A stretch of 9,399 nt of DNA, taken from NCBI GenBank assembly GCA_015491205.1, contig WFWI01000021.1:1-9399 (forward strand). The letters run 5' to 3'. Below the pieces are notes generated by a model. It was not told the DNA's origin, searched no databases, and saw only the letters and a list, made by a program, of their open reading frames with translations. The DNA is from Candidatus Microgenomates bacterium. Its GTDB lineage: Bacteria > Patescibacteriota > Microgenomatia > UBA1406 > GWC2-37-13. The position numbers and the translations under genes were made by a program. This document shows positions 1-5,407 of the stretch, piece by piece (position 1 is the first letter of the stretch; each line of letters starts with the position of its first letter).

Positions 1-483
1 TTTTAAAAGAGGAGAATCATCAGGCAGCTGGGCCTTGGCAGCTATTTCAAGGATAACCTCTCTGTGCTTATCGTGGGCTAGTTTTATTTTGCTTGTAAAG
101 GAGGGGTTGTTTTTAAGCTCAGCGTTTTTAAGAGAAAAAAGAACTAGCTTTTCAAACTCCTTTTCGGCTTTAAGACTTGTTTTTAAAGCAAGCCGTAATT
201 TTCCTTTGTTTGAAAGGCCCAAAGCCATAGAAATCTTTTTATCTGAAAGTTCCAAAAGCAGCTTGGCCTTTTTTTCTGGGTTAAAAGTTAAAAAGAGGCG
301 GAGTTTGTCTTTTAGGTCTTTTAAAAAATAAAGAGGGTGGTCAGGCAAAATACCTGGGTAAGGAAGGTTGTAGTTTGTCTTTGGAGCAGTTTTTTTAACT
401 CCCTTTATACTCTGGGCTAAGGAGCCTGGCACGAAAGAAACAAAGGCAAACAAAAAAGCGAGAACAAGGGCAAGTTTTTTCAT
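1..483 (-). CDS. Secreted DUF5667-domain protein, C-terminus cut by window edge
   Basis: I translated this by hand from an ATG at 483-481; 161 codons stay open to the window edge, so the C-terminus is missing. The N-terminus is a clear Sec signal peptide: MKK, a hydrophobic core (residues 4-18), then GSLA before Q24, a good signal peptidase I site. The mature part begins with a basic linker and then YPGILPDHPLYFLKDLKDKL (about residues 41-60), the hallmark of DUF5667, a family known mainly from Patescibacteria and Actinobacteria and of unknown function. The rest is Lys/Leu/Glu-rich and probably helical. The protein is probably exported to the cell surface or outside. No Shine-Dalgarno precedes the ATG; a TATAAT lies 6 nt upstream, so the mRNA may be leaderless. 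Function unknown; family assignment fairly sure. Confidence 0.85.
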   Translation of the reverse strand, partial: MKKLALVLAFLFAFVSFVPGSLAQSIKGVKKTAPKTNYNLPYPGILPDHPLYFLKDLKDKLRLFLTFNPEKKAKLLLELSDKKISMALGLSNKGKLRLALKTSLKAEKEFEKLVLFSLKNAELKNNPSFTSKIKLAHDKHREVILEIAAKAQLPDDSPLLK

Positions 484-489
484 AACTAA

Positions 490-495
490 ATTATA
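490..495 (-). promoter_or_regulatory. -10 box placed for a leaderless DUF5667 mRNA
   Basis: Read on the minus strand, TATAAT is followed by only 6 nt before the ATG at 483, so transcription would begin at or next to the start codon. The -35 region (TTTAGC/TTAGCC) is weak. No Shine-Dalgarno is present. Inferred from geometry only. Confidence 0.5.
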
Positions 496-509
496 ATACA
501 TTGGAAAAA

Positions 510-615
510 GTTGGCTAAACTGGACAGAGCTAGACTGAGCTTGTCAAAACTGGTTGGAAGGTTAGAAGGTTGAAAGGTTTGAAGGTTTAAAAGTTGGAAA
601 GTTTTAAGTTTTAAG
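510..615 (+). repeat. Word-repeat locus 1: 10-bp units followed by 8-bp units
   Basis: Non-coding. Positions 510-553 are degenerate 10-bp units (GTTGGCTAAA, CTGGACAGA, GCTAGACTGA, GCTTGTCAAA, ACTGG). From 552 they pass into 8-bp units: GGTTGGAA, GGTTAGAA, GGTTGAAA, GGTTTGAA, GGTTTAAA, AGTTGGAA, AGTTTTAA. The sequence then decays into TTTTAAG/TTTAGGA words up to about 660. The same two word families recur on the other strand at 7967-8044 and 8974-9110. No gene lies in 484-751 apart from regulatory signals. Confidence 0.8.
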
Positions 616-660
616 CTCTAAGATCAGTTTTAGGATTTTGGTTTTAAGATTTAGGATTTT

Positions 661-698
661 ATTGTTTGGTCATTGGTGCTTGGGTATTGGAATTTTTT
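661..698 (+). repeat. Dispersed 38-bp repeat, copy 1
   Basis: Begins ATTGTTTGGTC and continues through TTGGTGCTTGG to a T run. It matches 4071-4108 in the same orientation with about four mismatches. In both places it lies just past the 3' end of a minus-strand gene (HU here, the ABC permease there). Confidence 0.75.
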
Positions 699-733
699 TA
701 ACAAAAATACCCCCTACCCAAAAGGCAGGGGGT
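697..733 (-). terminator. Rho-independent terminator of the HU gene
   Basis: On the minus strand CCCCCTGCC pairs with GGTAGGGGG (one G-T pair) around a TTTTG loop, followed by ATTTTTGTT and a second T-poor/A-rich tail. It lies 19 nt past the HU stop codon. A strong stem plus T tract makes this a standard intrinsic terminator. Confidence 0.85.
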
Positions 734-751
734 GTTTGAGGGCAAAAGATT

Positions 752-1024
752 TTATTTGATTGCCCTCTTTAGAGCTTTACCAGCTGTAAAGCCAGGAGTT
801 TTTGTGGCTGGGATAGTGATCTCCTCACCAGTTTGAGGATTCCTTCCTTTCCTGGCTGCTCTTTTCCTTACAACAAAGGTTCCAAAGCCTGTAACAACGA
901 CTTTCTCTCCCCTTTTGAGAGCATCAGCAATTACGTCAAATACAGCGTTGACTGCATCTTTTGCAGCTTTGGCTGTAAGACCTGCTCTTTTAGCAACTTG
1001 GGCAACAAGATCTGCTTTTGTCAT
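752..1024 (-). CDS. hup: HU-family nucleoid DNA-binding protein
   Basis: A 90-residue histone-like HU protein that bends and compacts DNA as a dimer in the nucleoid. The helical dimerisation half (residues 1-40) is followed by GFGTF (46-50) and the signature arm with GRNPQTGE (60-67), IPA (71-73) and TPGFTAGKALK near the end. P63 is the proline that intercalates between base pairs in this family. Length is exactly typical. I start at ATG 1024 rather than the GTG at 1033, because AAAGGGGGTG (1040-1031) sits 6 nt before this ATG as a near-perfect Shine-Dalgarno and overlaps the GTG. Monocistronic, with its own promoter and terminator. Only HU-type gene seen; IHF is less likely for a lone gene. 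Confidence 0.96.
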   Translation of the reverse strand: MTKADLVAQVAKRAGLTAKAAKDAVNAVFDVIADALKRGEKVVVTGFGTFVVRKRAARKGRNPQTGEEITIPATKTPGFTAGKALKRAIK

Positions 1025-1030
1025 GCTTTT

Positions 1031-1040
1031 CACCCCCTTT
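1031..1040 (-). promoter_or_regulatory. Shine-Dalgarno that fixes the HU start codon
   Basis: AAAGGGGGTG on the minus strand is complementary to the usual anti-SD at 7 of 8 core positions. It lies 6 nt before ATG 1024. It overlaps the alternative GTG at 1033, so the ATG is the better start. Confidence 0.75.
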
Positions 1041-1073
1041 CTTTTGAAAAGTCAACTTTTAAAAGATTGATTT

Positions 1074-1102
1074 AGAATACAAAAAAAATAGCTTTCTGTC
1101 AA
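1074..1102 (-). promoter_or_regulatory. Sigma-70-type promoter of the HU gene with overlapping dyad
   Basis: TTGACA (perfect -35, 1102-1097), a 17-nt spacer, then TATTCT (-10, 1079-1074). This predicts a leader of about 40 nt with a Shine-Dalgarno. The -35 overlaps a 7-bp dyad, TTTCTGT (1093-1099) / ACAGAAA (1108-1114), with an 8-nt centre, a plausible operator for a repressor that I cannot name. Confidence 0.8.
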
Positions 1103-1149
1103 TACGTACAGAAAACATCCTTTTACATCAATCTATATCAAAATTTATT

Positions 1150-2586
1150 TTAAATTTGGGTTGTCGCCTCAGCCCGGAATTCTCTTATTACTGTAATTCT
1201 TATTTGGCCAGGGAAGATATCAAATTTTTTCTCTATTTCTTCTTTTATTTTGTGGGCAAGAAGGGTAGCATCTTCATCAGAAATTTCCTCAGGTTTGACT
1301 ATTACTCTAAGCTCCCTACCAGCCTGAAGAGCATAGGCTTCTTTTACGCCCTTGAACTTTTTAGCAGAGTCCTCAATTGTTTTTATTCTTTTCAAATACT
1401 GCTCAAAGTCCTCGTGCCTGGCGCCTGGCCTGCCGCCTGAGACAGCATCAGCAATATACACAATCACAGCCTCAACCGAGGGAAAAGGAATATCTTCGTG
1501 ATGGGCAGCAACACAGTCAATCACCTCCTTTGGGAAGTTGTACTTTTTCAAAAGCTCAACCCCAAGCTGAACGTGTGATCCTTCCTTATCAGTTATTACT
1601 TTTCCAATATCGTGCAGCAGACACCCAAGGCGCACAACATTAACATTAGCCTTAAGTTCGTGTGCTATAGCAACTCCTATCTTTGTTTCTTCAAGAGTGT
1701 GTTGGATCATGTTTTGGCCGTAGGAGAAGCGGTATTTAAATCTTCCTAAAAGCTTTATAATCTCAGTTGGTAGGTTGTAAACGCCAACTTTGTGGGCAAG
1801 CTCTTTACCGGCTTTGAAAATCACCTTTTCAATGTCAGCCTTGGTTTTTTTAACTATTTCCTCAATCCTGTGGGGTTGGATTCTACCGTCTCTTATAAGC
1901 CTTTCCAAAGCCTCTTTTGCAATAGCCCGGCGTACAGGATCAAAGGAGGAAAGCTTTATTACTCCTTCCTCCTCCAGGTCAACATCCACACCAGTTGCCA
2001 GCTCAAAGGCCCTGATGTTTCTTCCTTCCTTTCCAATTATTCGTCCTTTAAAGTCCTCGGAAGGAAGCTTAACAGTTGACAAAGTGTATTCAGCTACATA
2101 ATCAGTGGCTCCATAGCGCATAGCATCAGCCAAAATTTCGCGTGCTTTGGCTTCTGCTTCCTCTTTTGCTTTTTCCTCAGCTTCCTTTATTCTTGAGGCA
2201 ATTTCCTTTTTAAGTTTTTCTTCCCAGGAGCGGAGAAGTAACTCACGGGCCTGATTTGAGGAGAGCTTGGCCAGCTTTTCAAGCTTTGCAATGATCTCAG
2301 CCCGCCTCTTTTTGACCTCTTCAATCTCCTTTTCAAGCCGCTTTTTTTGATTTTCCAGCTCTGAAGCTTTTTTATCAAGCGCTCTTTCCTTTTCCAAAAC
2401 AAGCTTTTCAACCTCCAAGGCCTTTTCCTTTATTTTCTCAGCCTCTTTTTGAGCCTCCTCCTTTATTCTTTCAGCCTCTTTTTTTGCTCTTTCAAGCTCT
2501 TTTTCTACCTCTTGTTTTTTCTTTAATAACTCCTCCTCGAGTGATTTTGGGTATAGTCCTAAGGATTTAAGTATTGTTTTTAGCAT
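1150..2586 (-). CDS. rny: Ribonuclease Y without a membrane anchor
   Basis: An endoribonuclease that starts mRNA decay. Residues 15-150 are a long Glu/Lys/Ala coiled coil. A KH RNA-binding domain follows, with GRIIGKEGRN (181-190) as its GxxG loop. The HD phosphohydrolase domain has H296 (QHT), LLHDIGK (323-329, metal-binding H325 D326), AAHHED (360-365) and ADAVSGGRPGAR (379-390). At 478 residues it is shorter than the usual ~520 because the N-terminal transmembrane helix of Firmicutes RNase Y is absent: the protein starts MLKTILKSLGLYPKS, and upstream the frame reaches a TAG after 18 codons with no hydrophobic stretch. It may be cytosolic or bind membranes through a short amphipathic helix. 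No Shine-Dalgarno is evident. Transcribed from the promoter at 2714-2742 through a ~120-nt leader. Confidence 0.95.
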   Translation of the reverse strand: MLKTILKSLGLYPKSLEEELLKKKQEVEKELERAKKEAERIKEEAQKEAEKIKEKALEVEKLVLEKERALDKKASELENQKKRLEKEIEEVKKRRAEIIAKLEKLAKLSSNQARELLLRSWEEKLKKEIASRIKEAEEKAKEEAEAKAREILADAMRYGATDYVAEYTLSTVKLPSEDFKGRIIGKEGRNIRAFELATGVDVDLEEEGVIKLSSFDPVRRAIAKEALERLIRDGRIQPHRIEEIVKKTKADIEKVIFKAGKELAHKVGVYNLPTEIIKLLGRFKYRFSYGQNMIQHTLEETKIGVAIAHELKANVNVVRLGCLLHDIGKVITDKEGSHVQLGVELLKKYNFPKEVIDCVAAHHEDIPFPSVEAVIVYIADAVSGGRPGARHEDFEQYLKRIKTIEDSAKKFKGVKEAYALQAGRELRVIVKPEEISDEDATLLAHKIKEEIEKKFDIFPGQIRITVIREFRAEATTQI

Positions 2587-2618
2587 AGCAGAAAAATTTT
2601 TACAGGGAAGATAAGGGG

Positions 2619-2675
2619 TTATTTGCGTTTGCTCAAAAGGCTACTACGGGTTTTTATAAAGCCAAAAATTTTCAT
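2619..2675 (-). CDS. Possible 18-residue leader ORF upstream of RNase Y
   Basis: ATG 2675 to TAA 2619 encodes MKIFGFIKTRSSLLSKRK, a basic peptide that I do not recognise. In its favour are a Shine-Dalgarno-like AAGGTGAGG about 6 nt upstream, stronger than anything before the RNase Y ATG, and its position inside the predicted rny leader. It ends 32 nt before the RNase Y start and is in a different frame. It could be a leader peptide controlling rny, or chance. Low confidence. Confidence 0.3.
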   Translation of the reverse strand: MKIFGFIKTRSSLLSKRK

Positions 2676-2713
2676 ATTATCCCTCACCTTCCCTAATTTT
2701 TAATTGATAAACA

Positions 2714-2742
2714 ATTTTATTAAGAAAGAAAGGGAAAATCAA
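2714..2742 (-). promoter_or_regulatory. Predicted rny promoter
   Basis: TTGATT (2742-2737), a 17-nt spacer, then TAAAAT (2719-2714) on the minus strand. Transcription would begin near 2707, leaving a leader of about 120 nt that contains the possible small ORF. The -35 matches consensus at 4 of 6 positions, the -10 at 5 of 6. Confidence 0.55.
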
Positions 2743-2748
2743 CTAGAG

Positions 2749-2790
2749 TAGCTGGTAGCTAGTAGTTAGTAGCTAGTATTTAGTATATCG
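2749..2790 (+). repeat. Tandem 7-bp repeat, six units
   Basis: Six consecutive 7-mers: TAGCTGG, TAGCTAG, TAGTTAG, TAGCTAG, TATTTAG, TATATCG. They lie between the recA terminator and the rny promoter, directly upstream of the -35 box. Unit identity decays towards the right. Confidence 0.8.
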
Positions 2791-2805
2791 TATTTTTAGG
2801 AATTG

Positions 2806-2840
2806 TTCAAAAAAACTAGGAGGTTGATTAAGAAACCTCC
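2806..2840 (-). terminator. Rho-independent terminator of recA
   Basis: On the minus strand GGAGGTT (2840-2834), an 8-nt loop, AACCTCC (2825-2819), then TAG and seven Ts (2815-2809). The perfect 7-bp stem and T tract sit 20 nt past the recA stop, so recA is separated from rny. Confidence 0.9.
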
Positions 2841-2859
2841 GACGTTGATACCTTGGTTT

Positions 2860-3852
2860 TTATTCAAACAACTTTTTTCTCACCGCCTTCTCAACCTTTT
2901 CCTTAAGCTTTTGATCCTCCTTTAGCCTTTTCATTACCTGCTGCATGCCTTGGCCCAAGGTTTCTCCATTAAGTTTTATGAAAGAGCCTGATTTTTGAAC
3001 GACCCCTGCGTCAATGGCAGCTTGAAGAAGAGCAAATTCCCTTTCAACCCCATTTTCGGTTATAACAAGCTGTGCTTCTTTAAAAGGCGGAGCCACTTTG
3101 TTTTTTACAACCTTTACCCTTATCCTTGCGCCGTAAATCTTCCCATCTTTTTTTAAAGACTCAACTCGCCTTACATCCATTCTGACTGAAGAGTAAAATT
3201 TCAAAGCCATGCCGCCAGGCGTTGTTTCAGGATTGCCAAACATAACGCCTACCTTTAGCCTTATCTGATTAGTAAAAAGCACCACGGTTTTGGATTTTGC
3301 TACAATACCAGTAAGCTTTCTTAAAGCTTGGGACATAAGCCGGGCTTGAAGGCCAATCTGCATCTCACCCATCTCACCTTCAATTTCAACCCTTGGCACA
3401 AGCGCAGCTACAGAGTCAACAACCAAAATGTCTATTCCACCTGATCTTATTAAGGTTTCTGTGATTTCCAAGGCCTGCTCGCCAGTGTCAGGCTGGGAGA
3501 TTAAAAGATCATCTATTTTAACGCCAATTTTTTTTGCCCAGCTTGGATCAAGCGCGTGCTCAGCATCAATAAAAGCTGCCACCCCTCCTTTTTTTTGAGC
3601 CTCAGCCACAGCTGATAAGCAAATGGTTGTTTTCCCAGAGGCTTCTGGCCCGAAAACCTCAATAATTCTGCCTTTAGGAAGGCCGCCAACTCCAAGGGCA
3701 GCGTCCAAGGTAATAATTCCGGTTGGGATAACATCAACGCTTACCTTTGGTTTTTCTCCAAGCCGCATTATAGCCCCTTTTCCAAACTGCTTTTTTATCT
3801 GCTCAACTGCATGTTTTACTGCCTCGGTTTTAAAATTTTTCTGATCAGGCAT
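2860..3852 (-). CDS. recA: Recombinase RecA
   Basis: The ATP-dependent strand-exchange protein of homologous recombination and the co-protease for LexA-type SOS induction. Walker A is GPEASGKTT (68-76), the catalytic glutamate is in FIDAEHALDP (E98), Walker B is ILVVD (142-146). Loop L1 (around 156-163) and loop L2 from TNQIR (194-198) to ETTPGG (209-214) are intact, as is KVVKNKVAPPFK (247-258). At 330 residues it is near normal but ends basic (VRKKLFE) and lacks the acidic C-terminal tail of E. coli RecA that dampens DNA binding. The start MPDQKNF follows a predicted promoter by ~30 nt with no good Shine-Dalgarno. I see no LexA box, recX or lexA here. Single-gene transcript with its own terminator. 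Confidence 0.98.
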   Translation of the reverse strand: MPDQKNFKTEAVKHAVEQIKKQFGKGAIMRLGEKPKVSVDVIPTGIITLDAALGVGGLPKGRIIEVFGPEASGKTTICLSAVAEAQKKGGVAAFIDAEHALDPSWAKKIGVKIDDLLISQPDTGEQALEITETLIRSGGIDILVVDSVAALVPRVEIEGEMGEMQIGLQARLMSQALRKLTGIVAKSKTVVLFTNQIRLKVGVMFGNPETTPGGMALKFYSSVRMDVRRVESLKKDGKIYGARIRVKVVKNKVAPPFKEAQLVITENGVEREFALLQAAIDAGVVQKSGSFIKLNGETLGQGMQQVMKRLKEDQKLKEKVEKAVRKKLFE

Positions 3853-3883
3853 AGAAGCTTTTTAAATTTCTAACTTTGGTTTA

Positions 3884-3912
3884 ATTATGCCAAAAAAATA
3901 AGGGTTTTACAA
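3884..3912 (-). promoter_or_regulatory. Predicted recA promoter
   Basis: TTGTAA (3912-3907), a 17-nt spacer, then CATAAT (3889-3884) preceded by TGG, which makes an extended -10 (TGnCATAAT). The leader would be about 24-30 nt. I could not find an SOS-type dyad over it. Confidence 0.65.
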
Positions 3913-3926
3913 GGAGGAGAGTAGAA

Positions 3927-4107
3927 TAAATTCCAAGCACCAAATTCCAATAACCAAACCCGCCTGCCATCGCCTGCGGCTCAGGCCAATGGCGGGCAGG
4001 CAAATTCCAATGACCAATGATCAAAATTCCAAACAAGATTAGTTTGGAAATTGGAATTTGGAATTTGGATATTGTTTGGTCACTGGTGCTTGGTTATTGG
4101 GATTTAT
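3927..4107. repeat. Inverted ATTCCAA/TTGGAAT word-repeat region with a GC-rich nested hairpin
   Basis: This gene-free stretch of about 250 bases is made of ATTCCAA, ACCAAG and CCAATGACC words on the left and their complements on the right, ending in copy 2 of the 38-bp repeat (4071-4108). TTCCAAAC (4027-4034) and GTTTGGAA (4042-4049) form a perfect 8-bp hairpin. Embedded at 3962-4001 is a strikingly GC-rich insert: GCCTGCC / GGCAGGC as outer arms and GCCTG / CAGGC (3972-3986) nested inside. No T tract follows on the minus strand, so a terminator for the permease gene is not convincing. Confidence 0.75.
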
Positions 4108-4866
4108 TTATGCTATATCTGCCATTACTCCTTCCAGCTTTTTGAAGATTTTGTAGGCAAAAGCAAAAAGGATGAGCGAGATAACAAGTCCTATAAGAAG
4201 GCTTGAAAACTTGGGAAAGTCGCCGCCCAAAAGCACCTTTCTATAGGCGTTTATAAAAACTGCCATAGGGTTGAGCTTGAAGATAAAGCGGTATTTTTCT
4301 GGAAAAAACTCAGGCGCGTAGATAACAGGCGTGAGATAAAACCAGAGCGTTAGGACAAGGTTGAAAAGGTATTGCACGTCTCGGTAAAAAAGGTTGAAGA
4401 GGGAAAGGATAAGTCCAATTCCAAAGACAAAAAGCGCTTGCAAGAGAAAAATTAGGAGGAAAAAGAGCATAAAAGGTGTAAAGGGAATTTTAAAAAATAC
4501 CATAAGTATAAGGAATACGCCAAAGGAGAGGAAGAAGTCAAAGGCTTTTGCCAAAATTGTGGAAAGCACCAAAATCTCCCTTGGAAAGTAGACCTGTTTT
4601 ATAAGCGAGGCATTGGAGGAAAGGCTGTTTAAGGAGGCATTTAAAGCATTGGCAAGAAAGGTCCAAGGAAGCAGTCCTGCATAGAGGAAGATTGGATATG
4701 GCACCCCAAGGTTTCCAAAGCGCAAAATTTTGGAGAAAACAAAGGAGAGGATTAACATTTGGAAAAACGGGTTTAAAATTACCCAGAAAAACCCTAGGAA
4801 AGACTGCTTATACCGCGCCTTGATTTCCCGCAATGTAAGCTCCAAAACCAGGTCTTTGTATTTCAT
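4108..4866 (-). CDS. ABC-2 type polysaccharide exporter permease (Wzm/TagG family)
   Basis: The membrane half of an ABC exporter for undecaprenyl-linked polysaccharide, O-antigen or teichoic-acid-type chains. At 252 residues it fits the family. The N-terminal cytoplasmic motif LTLREIKARYKQSFLGFFW (10-28) is the family's coupling region. About six membrane segments follow, roughly at 24-48, 56-78, 100-124, 130-158, 164-184 and 221-243, with the conserved FYRDVQYLF loop (160-168) and LTPVIYAPEFFP near 178. The partner ATPase lies upstream in the same operon, but a four-helix-bundle gene separates the two, and the ATPase-first order is unusual. No glycosyltransferase genes are in view, so the substrate cannot be named. 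The start is the first ATG; no Shine-Dalgarno is visible. Confidence 0.92.
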   Translation of the reverse strand: MKYKDLVLELTLREIKARYKQSFLGFFWVILNPFFQMLILSFVFSKILRFGNLGVPYPIFLYAGLLPWTFLANALNASLNSLSSNASLIKQVYFPREILVLSTILAKAFDFFLSFGVFLILMVFFKIPFTPFMLFFLLIFLLQALFVFGIGLILSLFNLFYRDVQYLFNLVLTLWFYLTPVIYAPEFFPEKYRFIFKLNPMAVFINAYRKVLLGGDFPKFSSLLIGLVISLILFAFAYKIFKKLEGVMADIA

Positions 4867-4869
4867 GGT

Positions 4870-4936
4870 CTCAAAATTTCAAATTTCAAAATCCAAATGT
4901 CAAATCAATGACAAATGTCAAATTTCAAATGTCAAA
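4870..4936 (+). repeat. Left flank of four-helix-bundle cassette: CAAATTTCAAATGTC words
   Basis: A run of AATTTCAAA, CAAATGTCAAAT and CAATGACAAA words begins 4 nt from the permease ATG and ends 3 nt from the four-helix-bundle stop codon. The same words return in inverted orientation at 5362-5407. The identical core is AATTTCAAATTTCAAA. Confidence 0.75.
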
Positions 4937-4939
4937 CTT

Positions 4940-5314
4940 TTAATTTCTTTTGCTCTTTTTTAAAATACTTGAAAAAATTAATGTTAATTCGTGAGCTTCC
5001 TTCCATAGTCTACGACACTCGTCTTTCTTGTCTGGATTAGCTTTTGCTATAATCCTTAACCAGTGCATTGTCTCTTTTGCTTCTTTTTTACATAAGGCTA
5101 TTTTATGCTTAAAGTCTCTTTTAGACTCAGCTGCATCCGCTTCCATATAATTTGCTCCTATGCTTGTTCCAGAGCGCACAAATTGAGACTTCAGTGATAA
5201 ATTTATTGAGTCATCTGGCAAACTTTTTGCAAATTCAATAACTCTTTCTCCAAACTTAGCTGTTCTTTCTCCTAAATCATATTTATTTTTGTCATTTGCC
5301 CAGTACCAGAACAA
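4940..5314 (-). CDS. Four-helix-bundle protein (S23 / 23S rRNA intervening-sequence protein family)
   Basis: A member of the small helical family related to proteins encoded in 23S rRNA intervening sequences and to the diversity-retroelement protein Avd. The family core is complete: YDLGERTAKFGERVIEF (12-28), SLP, QFVRSGTSIGANYMEA (44-59), AESKRDF (62-68), KEAKETMHWLRI (77-88), EAHEL (106-110). These proteins form basic pentamers with probable nucleic-acid affinity; the cellular role is unknown. The start is uncertain: no ATG is in frame, only TTG 5314, and the first ~9 codons lie inside a hairpin element (5298-5328), so the original start may have been displaced. The gene splits the ABC ATPase and permease genes and is framed by inverted word repeats, suggesting an inserted cassette. 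Translated product is intact past residue 10. Confidence 0.85.
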   Translation of the reverse strand: MFWYWANDKNKYDLGERTAKFGERVIEFAKSLPDDSINLSLKSQFVRSGTSIGANYMEADAAESKRDFKHKIALCKKEAKETMHWLRIIAKANPDKKDECRRLWKEAHELTLIFSSILKKSKRN

Positions 5315-5361
5315 GTACGGTACTGGGCTACCCTGAACCGAGCTCTGCTCTGGTTCAGGGT
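5298..5361. repeat. Twin-hairpin element 1
   Basis: Two perfect 10-bp stems lie one base apart: GCCCAGTACC (5298-5307) / GGTACTGGGC (5319-5328) with an 11-nt loop, and ACCCTGAACC (5330-5339) / GGTTCAGGGT (5352-5361) with a 12-nt loop that can itself pair GAGC with GCTC. Much more GC-rich than its surroundings. TTTGTCATTTG occurs just before it (5288-5298) and again at 5377-5387. It overlaps the start of the four-helix-bundle ORF. Confidence 0.85.
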
Positions 5362-5407
5362 GGATTTTGACATTGATTTGTCATTTGACATTTGAAATTT
5401 GAAATTC
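5362..5407 (+). repeat. Right flank of four-helix-bundle cassette, inverted
   Basis: TTTGACATT, TTTGTCATTTGACATTTG and TTTGAAATTTGAAATT words, the reverse complement of the word family at 4870-4936. The block runs up to the stop codon of the ABC ATPase gene (5410-5408). The flanks are not exact copies; words match in shuffled order. Confidence 0.75.

Noticed and set aside
35..331. A 98-codon open frame on the plus strand
   Set aside because: It lies antisense to the DUF5667 gene, which has a signal peptide, family motifs and an upstream -10 box. The plus-strand product resembles nothing and starts inside the other gene.
552..607. CRISPR-like array
   Set aside because: Units are 8 bp with no spacers; the same holds for the 7- and 10-bp loci. 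No cas genes are present.
1025..1033. GTG 1033 as the HU start (93 residues)
   Set aside because: It overlaps the Shine-Dalgarno AAAGGGGGTG, which is ideally spaced for ATG 1024. HU proteins start at MTKADL-type sequences and are 90 residues long.
4940..5314. A 23S rRNA intervening sequence as the context of the S23-family gene
   Set aside because: No rRNA sequence surrounds it; both neighbours are ABC exporter protein genes.
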